Shown: in pieces, positions 7,895-12,613 of the stretch
Layout: every line of letters starts with the position of its first letter
How positions within the stretch are numbered: the stretch's first letter is position 1
Assembly (NCBI GenBank): GCA_002420115.1
Contig: DIHK01000012.1
Location: 13,027 to 25,639, forward strand
Origin: Nitrospira sp. UBA5698
Lineage (GTDB): Bacteria; Nitrospirota; Nitrospiria; Nitrospirales; Nitrospiraceae
DNA length: 12,613 bases
Direction: 5' to 3'
Notes under the pieces: model-generated
Told to the model about the DNA's origin: nothing
Seen by the model: the letters and a program-made list of their open reading frames with translations, nothing else
The model's database searches: none
Position numbers and translations under genes: made by a program

Positions 7895-8216
7895 GTCTTG
7901 TCCTTTCTTACACTGATCATCGACTGGATAACTGAGTCATCCGTCAATTTGTGATGTGAATAGAGACCGGGTTGATTGTCCGAAATAGAAGTTCGACCTG
8001 TTATGGTGTATCCATGAACCGCACATCATCCGCTGCTTCCCCTGACTCATGAAGGTCATGTTACTCAGCAGCTCTTTACAGACTCAACGGACAAAAGTTC
8101 ATGAGCTCAGCGCCAATATGTCCACTCTGGGCTCACTTGACTCCTCGTCGGTCCCATGGTTGGTCACATGACGATCTCCGTGAGACGTCAACGTGATGGT
8201 CACGACGAGCATCGAC
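7895..8216. other. Intergenic region, 322 bp, no convincing gene
   Basis: This gap lies between the stop of the coiled-coil membrane protein and the start of the glycosyltransferase, both on the minus strand. It should contain the promoter of the glycosyltransferase operon. A TTGACG at 7942-7947 (minus strand) could be a -35, but no good -10 follows at 16-18 bp. An 8-bp inverted repeat, CTCATGAA (8046-8053) and TTCATGAG (8098-8105), is separated by 44 bp. Short frames inside it have no ribosome binding site. No terminator with a U-tract is visible after the gene ending at 8217. Confidence 0.6.
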
Positions 8217-9494
8217 TTAGTGATTCAGTCGAGCCTCTTTGATGATCTTGTCCCCTTTGATTTGCTCCAAGAAAAGATCTGGTGGGACCGGGGGGGGAAT
8301 GATCTGGACCTCTTGCCAGCCTTCGTTCAGGGATCCTTTATGCCCTTTCATCCCATTCACCCACTGATCGATACTCTCTTGACTCGTTCCTTCGCTGAAG
8401 GTAACCCAAAAGAGAAACGGTTGCGCCTGCGTGTTCTGACGGCTATCGGCAACGGGCACGAGTTGATGTTTTCTGGCAACATCAGCCTCACGCGCCACTA
8501 CGCGTTCCGGATTCTGCTCAACAGCTTTCGCGACGTGCGCGATCGCCATCTGCAATTTGGCCGTCAGTGTTCGGTTGTGTTCCTCCAGACCGGCGATTTG
8601 CTTGGATAAACGCTCGTTGTCTGCAGCGAGACCGTGAATCGCTGTTTCAAACTGCTCTTGATCCACTACCCCTCTGCCGACAGGAAGCTGGACCGGGCGA
8701 TCTGCCTCACGCTCAGTGCTCTCCTGCCTCTTTTCTATCTCTTCCTTCACCATCACGACACTGGATGCCACCGATTCCTGCGTAGACGAAAGTCTGGCCA
8801 TGGTTTGGTGGAGCAACGTCATCCCTTTTTCTTGAGACTGAAGCGCGTCTCCCACCTTGGTTTGCATCAATCTCAACTCACGGAGTTGCTTCGACAACTG
8901 TTCTACTTCGGCGATGGAGGCCGTACGTAGCGCTTCCGCCTGTGCAGTCGGCGCCACAATATGCTCTGGTGCGATCCAGATCAGGACACGGTCAGCCACG
9001 AGGCCGGTGACGGCAGTCGCCAAGAGTACTTGCGTAAAGACCACCGTTCGGATTCCATACGCCATCGTGGACGCCGGACGCCGGACCATCCACCTGTCCG
9101 CAACCTCGGCAAGGATGGTCCGGGTTCGATTCCAGAAACTTGGGGCCGGAATGAACACCGCACTGAGCGACCCGCCCTGCACCGTATTTTGCACGCAGAG
9201 TTCGACCGTATCGGCTGAAAACTGCACCCGAGCCGTCCGAAACCCAGACTCGGGAGCGACCAGCCCCCCCAGCAACTGCCCGTCTTCGGTCCGAAGCTGC
9301 ACCGTTTCAATATGATCGACACCGTGCACATGCAGTGTCGCCTCGATCTCCGCTCCTTTCAGTTCACCCACGCGCCGCTCATTGACATACACCTGTATAG
9401 GATCCAACAGGCCACGAACTGAGTGGCTCGGTCGTTCACTCCTCAAGTCAAGGAGTTGCGATCGATAGAGCTCAAGACCCTCTTCCTGAACCAT
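8217..9494 (-). CDS. Single-pass membrane protein with periplasmic coiled coil, possible anti-sigma-like regulator (unrecognised family)
   Basis: I do not recognise this 425-residue protein. It has three parts. The N-terminal soluble domain (about 1-140) is beta-rich with no signal peptide (QVYVNERRVGEL, ATLHVHGVDHIETVQLRTEDG, FSADTVELCVQN). One membrane helix follows at about 146-168 (RTVVFTQVLLATAVTGLVA), preceded by the positive cluster RWMVRR, which predicts the N-terminus inside. Then comes a long helical, coiled-coil-prone region (about 185-330; AEVEQLSKQLRELRL, ADNERLSKQIAGLEEHNRTL) that should be periplasmic, ending in a small domain (FLFWVTFSEGTSQESIDQWV at 360-379 and a Pro-rich turn near 400). 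The start is firm, with GGAGGAGG just upstream. It lies 78 bp downstream of a sigma-like gene on the same strand, so a cytoplasmic domain that holds a regulator and a periplasmic sensor is a reasonable guess, but only a guess. Alternatives are an envelope-spanning scaffold or a chemosensory-like protein. Confidence 0.8.
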   Translation of the reverse strand: MVQEEGLELYRSQLLDLRSERPSHSVRGLLDPIQVYVNERRVGELKGAEIEATLHVHGVDHIETVQLRTEDGQLLGGLVAPESGFRTARVQFSADTVELCVQNTVQGGSLSAVFIPAPSFWNRTRTILAEVADRWMVRRPASTMAYGIRTVVFTQVLLATAVTGLVADRVLIWIAPEHIVAPTAQAEALRTASIAEVEQLSKQLRELRLMQTKVGDALQSQEKGMTLLHQTMARLSSTQESVASSVVMVKEEIEKRQESTEREADRPVQLPVGRGVVDQEQFETAIHGLAADNERLSKQIAGLEEHNRTLTAKLQMAIAHVAKAVEQNPERVVAREADVARKHQLVPVADSRQNTQAQPFLFWVTFSEGTSQESIDQWVNGMKGHKGSLNEGWQEVQIIPPPVPPDLFLEQIKGDKIIKEARLNH

Positions 9495-9498
9495 ATAT

Positions 9499-9506
9499 CC
9501 TCCTCC
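9499..9506 (-). promoter_or_regulatory. Strong Shine-Dalgarno of the coiled-coil membrane protein
   Basis: On the minus strand GGAGGAGG is followed by ATAT and then ATG (9492-9494). This fixes the start of the membrane protein and suggests efficient translation independent of the gene upstream. Confidence 0.8.
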
Positions 9507-9572
9507 GCTCCTCTTTACTATTTGACGTATTTACGGGGACACGACAACCGTGAGACAGCAGAGCCTCATTCT

Positions 9573-10445
9573 TTACGGCCGCACCTGCAACTCCAAACGC
9601 GGTTTTTCACCAGACGACTCGCTGGATCCCAATCCCCAGGCCGTCTGCATGCAGTCCAAACAGAGTGCCAAATGCCAAATCCGATAATCGCACCCGTATC
9701 CCTGAGCAAACATCTCGCTCCATTGAGAGCGTGATAAACAGGGATAGTGATCCGGTTCGCTCTTTCGGTAATGCCCCTGGGCCACACGGATCAGCCGCTC
9801 GGCCTCGCTATTGAACCGCTGGCGCTGGCGCTGCCGCTGGCTCTCCAGTTCCACCAGCTCCGCCTTCGTCAAACCCATCTCATCCATCGTGCGCTGCCAG
9901 CCGCTCTCACGCCACCGACGAAAGTTCTTATAGATGCGTTGGCTCTCAAGCCCATTGAGCCCGGTGACGGCGATGACATCCCCTGCACCCCATCCATAGG
10001 AGTGATGGTACAACGCAATCAAGGCATCTCGGCTGACTACTGCGCGGGCGACCAACCCATCAAGAAACCGTCCCAATGGTTTCAACAGATCTGGGTGATA
10101 GCAAAACGGTTCCGGTTTGCTATGCTGTTTCGCGACCAACGAGTCAAACAAGAATAAAGGCCGGCACGGGACTTCCGTTCGTCCACAGACGAGAAAACGT
10201 TCCAAATATTCTGATCCCCACCGTAGCGCAAATTTTTCATGTTCGATGTCGTCGTTCCACTGACCGGTTTCCCTCAAGAAACGCTTTGTATAACCTGCCG
10301 CCCGATCCAACAAAATCGGCAAGGCCTGCGCCACAACCTGATCGAACTCATCCGACGTCGCAACCACCTCTTCCAGGCGGCTCACCGTTGCTGTCCGATC
10401 AGTAATAATGTGGCTCTTCCTGAGCGTATTTTGCATCGTCGCCAT
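9573..10445 (-). CDS. Divergent sigma-70-like / helix-turn-helix protein (unrecognised family)
   Basis: The frame is open to 10556, but the only start beyond 10445 is a TTG at 10544. ATG 10443-10445 gives 290 residues (MATMQNTLRKSH...); ATG 10434-10436 is also possible, and neither has a strong ribosome binding site. About residues 40-85 (FDQVVAQALPILLDRAAGYT, then WNDDIEHEKFALRWG) resemble sigma region 2 in layout. About 138-182 (RDALIALYHHSYGWGAGDVI, then AVTGLNGLESQRIYKNFRRW) look like a sigma region 4 helix-turn-helix, followed by an acidic then Gln/Arg-rich stretch (ESQRQRQRQR). The C-terminus carries a CLDC pair (Cys262, Cys265) and Cys252, which could be a redox or metal site. The likely role is transcription regulation, possibly an ECF-like sigma factor. 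The downstream gene encodes a membrane protein of anti-sigma-like topology. Identification rests on pattern, not on a named family. Confidence 0.75.
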   Translation of the reverse strand: MATMQNTLRKSHIITDRTATVSRLEEVVATSDEFDQVVAQALPILLDRAAGYTKRFLRETGQWNDDIEHEKFALRWGSEYLERFLVCGRTEVPCRPLFLFDSLVAKQHSKPEPFCYHPDLLKPLGRFLDGLVARAVVSRDALIALYHHSYGWGAGDVIAVTGLNGLESQRIYKNFRRWRESGWQRTMDEMGLTKAELVELESQRQRQRQRFNSEAERLIRVAQGHYRKSEPDHYPCLSRSQWSEMFAQGYGCDYRIWHLALCLDCMQTAWGLGSSESSGEKPRLELQVRP

Positions 10446-10805
10446 ACCTATTGTGCCTGCGGTGACACGCAGGGAGCATTGGACAAATATGTGTTCTGAG
10501 CGTTGGTTTTGTCCGTTGTTCCCAACATCCTCATTCTGGTACAAAACTACCGTTTGCTATTCGTCCGGTTGAACCTTCGCCACAATACGGTAATTCATCC
10601 CTTCAGTTTTCTGCAATCCCTCCCCTTTTCGTCCAAGAATTAATGATTCGGAATACGATATTGTTGTACTTCGACGCACTATTTTCCGCACAGAACCGGA
10701 AACCCCTCCGTTAGCTTGGTTACAGAGCAGCGACGAGTTGATGGAGTGTCACGAACCTTGTTCTAAAGATACTGACCGAGGTGTCTGTACGAACTCATGG
10801 CTCTT
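10446..10805. other. Intergenic region, 360 bp, leader of the sigma-like gene
   Basis: The gap follows the ATPase stop (TAA, 10806-10808) and precedes the sigma-like gene, both on the minus strand. It is more AT-rich around 10635-10670, a plausible promoter zone, but I cannot name clear -35 and -10 boxes. It holds the CCTGCG hairpin at 10456-10473, a weak 6-bp stem TTTCCG/CGGAAA (10683-10702) without a U-tract, and a 13-codon frame at 10557-10598 with a poorly placed ribosome binding site. No larger gene is supported on either strand. Confidence 0.55.
10456..10473 (-). promoter_or_regulatory. Hairpin in the leader of the sigma-like gene
   Basis: CCTGCG and CGCAGG form a perfect 6-bp GC-rich stem around a 6-base loop. 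It lies 10 bases upstream of the probable start codon at 10445. In this position it could affect ribosome access, but the stem is short and may be chance. Confidence 0.3.
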
Positions 10806-12613
10806 TTACGCCCGGATGACGGATGCTCCCAATGCCTTTTGCCGGCGAACCCACTTGACCCCTTCGACGACGGCCAGCGGGAGCAGCCCCATGGCCACCA
10901 TCAGCTCCCAATCCTCTATGGGTAAGGATGCAACCTTAAAAATGGGTTCCATGACCGGAATGGTCAGAATGCTAACTTGCAGGACAAGAGAAATCGTCAC
11001 CGCCCAGAGGAGGGCACGGTTGCTTGTCACCCCCACGTAGAATAACGACCAGCGGTCGCTCCGGCAATTGAAGGCATGCACTAACTGAGCAGCAACCATC
11101 ACGGTAAACGTCACCGTTCGAGCCTGGTCGATCGGCTGCTGCCAGATAAACAAACTCAGCGAAAACGCGCTCAGAGCGATCACCGCCAACAGCAGCCCTT
11201 CTCCGGCGATGGCCCACAGCCTGCCACTTTCGAGTAGGCGCGCCTCTGTCTTCCGCGGCGGCTGCTGCATCAGATCCGGGGCTTTCGGATCGACCGCCAG
11301 GGCGAGCGCTGGGAAACCATCCGTCACGAGATTCATCCAGAGAATATGAATCGGCAGGAGCGGAAGCGGCAAGCCGAACAGGGTCGCAAACAGCATGACG
11401 AGCACCTCGCTCATATTGCACGACAACAGAAAATGCACCGTCTTTCTGATGTTGTCGAAGATACCCCGCCCCTCCTCGACCGCGGCGGCGATCGAGGCAA
11501 AATTGTCGTCCGTCACGACCATGTCCGAGGCTTCTTTGGTCACATCGGTTCCGGCAAGACCCATCGCCACACCGATATCCGAGGCCTTAATCGCCGGCGC
11601 GTCATTGACCCCATCACCGGTCATGGCGACAATCGCCCCGTTTCGCTTCCAGGCCTGGACAACCCGGAGCTTATGCTCGGCAGACACCCGGGCATACACC
11701 GTCACGCGCTCGACCTGCTGCATCAATTGCTCGTCGGTGAGACCATCAAGCTCAGCACCGGACAAGGCCATGTCGTCGTTGCGTTGCAAGCCCAGCTCGC
11801 GAGCGATCGCGACCGCGGTCTCCTTGTGATCACCGGTGATCATGGCGGTTCTGATGCCGGCTTGCCGGCAGAGACGCACTGCCTCTGTTGCTTCAGACCG
11901 CAAGGGATCTTTCATCGCGAGGAGTCCGAGAAAAATCAGCTCGCGCTCAACGTCTTCATCCGCAAGCACCTTCGAGCCGAGAGGCCTATAGGCGACACCC
12001 AGGACCCGGAGGGCGTGCTGAGCCAACGACGCATTGGCGTCGCTGATCTGTTGCCGATGTGTTTCATCAAGTACCTCGGTCTGTCCTTCACGCGTGATAC
12101 GCGCGGCACAGCGTGTTAGTAAGACATCGGGTGCTCCTTTGCTATACGCCTTGCAGCCTTGCTCTGTTCGGCGGACGATCGTCATCATCTTCCGCTCGGC
12201 ATCAAACGGGATTTCCCTCTCCAGTGATCCTTGGCCCTCCAATACAGCCTTCGTGAGACCGGCCTTTGCGGCGGCCACGAGCAACGCCCCTTCTGTCGGG
12301 TCACCGATGATCCGCCAAGTCCCGTTCTCCTGCTGCAACGTCGCGCCGTTACACAGCACCGCCGCTTCCAACAACTGCCGCAGCCCAGACGGCAGGCGTG
12401 AGGGGTCTTCGAAAGTCGTTTCACGTTTCACGTTTAACGTTTCACGAATGTGTCCCACCGGTTCATACCCCTCGCCGGTGACCTCGAATGTTTCGCTGCC
12501 GACCACTAACTTCGTCACCGTCATTTCATTTTTCGTCAATGTACCGTTCTTGTTCGTGCAGATCACGGTGGCGGAACCGAGAGTCTCGACGGCAGGAAGT
12601 TTACGAATTAGCG
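10806..12613 (-). CDS. P2-type (Ca2+-like) cation-transporting P-type ATPase, partial, with altered phosphorylation motif
   Basis: The frame is open through the right edge (LIRKLPAVETLGSATVICTN), so the A domain and first four membrane helices lie outside. Numbering from the V of VICTN as 1, the normally invariant DKTGT appears as NKNGT (5-9): the phosphorylated Asp is Asn and the Thr is also Asn. Other catalytic motifs are intact: KGAPDVLL (143-150), TGDH (244-247) and MTGDGVNDAPAIKASDIGVA (315-334). Helix 5 has SCNMSEV and helix 6 NLVTDG, keeping equivalents of the SERCA Ca2+ ligands Asn768, Glu771, Asn796, Thr799 and Asp800. The helix-8 ligand Glu908 appears replaced by Gln (AAQLVHAF), as in PMR1/SPCA-type pumps with one Ca2+ site. 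The protein would export Ca2+ or Mn2+ if active, but the Asn change should block turnover. The C-terminal helices are complete to the stop. A 7-bp tandem repeat interrupts the N domain. Confidence 0.93.
   Translation of the reverse strand, partial: LIRKLPAVETLGSATVICTNKNGTLTKNEMTVTKLVVGSETFEVTGEGYEPVGHIRETLNVKRETTFEDPSRLPSGLRQLLEAAVLCNGATLQQENGTWRIIGDPTEGALLVAAAKAGLTKAVLEGQGSLEREIPFDAERKMMTIVRRTEQGCKAYSKGAPDVLLTRCAARITREGQTEVLDETHRQQISDANASLAQHALRVLGVAYRPLGSKVLADEDVERELIFLGLLAMKDPLRSEATEAVRLCRQAGIRTAMITGDHKETAVAIARELGLQRNDDMALSGAELDGLTDEQLMQQVERVTVYARVSAEHKLRVVQAWKRNGAIVAMTGDGVNDAPAIKASDIGVAMGLAGTDVTKEASDMVVTDDNFASIAAAVEEGRGIFDNIRKTVHFLLSCNMSEVLVMLFATLFGLPLPLLPIHILWMNLVTDGFPALALAVDPKAPDLMQQPPRKTEARLLESGRLWAIAGEGLLLAVIALSAFSLSLFIWQQPIDQARTVTFTVMVAAQLVHAFNCRSDRWSLFYVGVTSNRALLWAVTISLVLQVSILTIPVMEPIFKVASLPIEDWELMVAMGLLPLAVVEGVKWVRRQKALGASVIRA
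12417..12446 (-). repeat. 7-bp tandem repeat (CGTGAAA on the minus strand) inside the ATPase gene
   Basis: On the plus strand CGTTTCA, CGTTTCA, CGTTTAA and CGTTTCA follow one another, plus a trailing CG. Because 7 is not a multiple of 3, the units are read in all three frames, giving RETLNVKRET. It sits in a variable loop of the nucleotide-binding domain between VGHI and DPSRLPSG, and the reading frame continues intact. Confidence 0.85.
12540..12554 (-). other. Altered phosphorylation motif NKNGT (canonical DKTGT)
   Basis: The minus strand reads AAC AAG AAC GGT ACA. Restoring GAC for the first codon needs one base change at 12554, and restoring ACC for the third needs one at 12547. Flanking residues (VICT before, LTKNEMTV after) are canonical, so the reading frame and alignment are certain. 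Confidence 0.95.

Noticed and set aside
7919..7947. TTGACG as a -35 for the glycosyltransferase operon
   Set aside because: The hexamer at the right spacing (GTCGAT) is not a credible -10, so I do not call a promoter.
8046..8105. Inverted repeat CTCATGAA / TTCATGAG
   Set aside because: Only 8 bp with a 44-bp spacer and no flanking promoter or terminator signs; probably chance.
10683..10702. TTTCCG/CGGAAA stem as a terminator of the ATPase gene
   Set aside because: Only 6 bp with an 8-base loop and no U-tract on the transcribed strand, over 100 bp from the stop codon.
11346..12119. Plus-strand open frame of 257 codons, rich in His/Arg/Gly
   Set aside because: Exactly antisense to conserved P-type ATPase motifs, so its openness reflects the codon use of the real gene.

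Overview
The window looks like chromosomal DNA from a moderately GC-rich Gram-negative bacterium. The gene content (MacB-type exporter, BON-domain periplasmic protein, paired MFS_3-type exporters, a GT4 glycosyltransferase with a bacterial glycogen-debranching-type enzyme) would fit a Nitrospira-like organism. That taxonomic guess is an inference from gene style only. I see no tRNA, rRNA, CRISPR array, insertion sequence or phage gene.

Layout. Positions 1-600 (+) hold the C-terminal part of a MacB/FtsX-type ABC transporter permease, cut by the left edge. It converges on a minus-strand block reading right to left from 7894 to 629: GT4 glycosyltransferase (6818-7894), MFS exporter 2 (5506-6825, overlapping the glycosyltransferase by 8 bp), a 199-bp gap with a strong G/C hairpin, a secreted protein with two BON domains (4098-5306), MFS exporter 1 (2794-4098, sharing one base with the BON gene in TGATG), and an amylo-alpha-1,6-glucosidase-type protein (629-2797, ATGA overlap with MFS 1). 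The overlaps suggest two translationally coupled groups, glycosyltransferase-MFS2 and BON-MFS1-debranching enzyme, possibly one transcript. The two MFS proteins are clear paralogues flanking the BON gene.

A 322-bp gap (7895-8216) without a convincing gene separates this block from a second minus-strand pair. That pair is a divergent sigma-70-like/HTH protein (9573-10445) followed by a single-pass membrane protein with a large periplasmic coiled coil (8217-9494). Order and topology recall an ECF sigma factor with a membrane anti-sigma factor, but neither protein belongs to a family I can name. This pair is the best candidate here for an undescribed system.

After a 360-bp gap, positions 10806-12613 (-) encode most of the cytoplasmic and C-terminal membrane part of a P2-type (Ca2+-like) P-type ATPase, cut by the right edge. 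All visible motifs are intact except the phosphorylation motif DKTGT, which reads NKNGT: the catalytic Asp is Asn. A 7-bp tandem repeat (12417-12446) lies inside the nucleotide-binding domain of the same gene.
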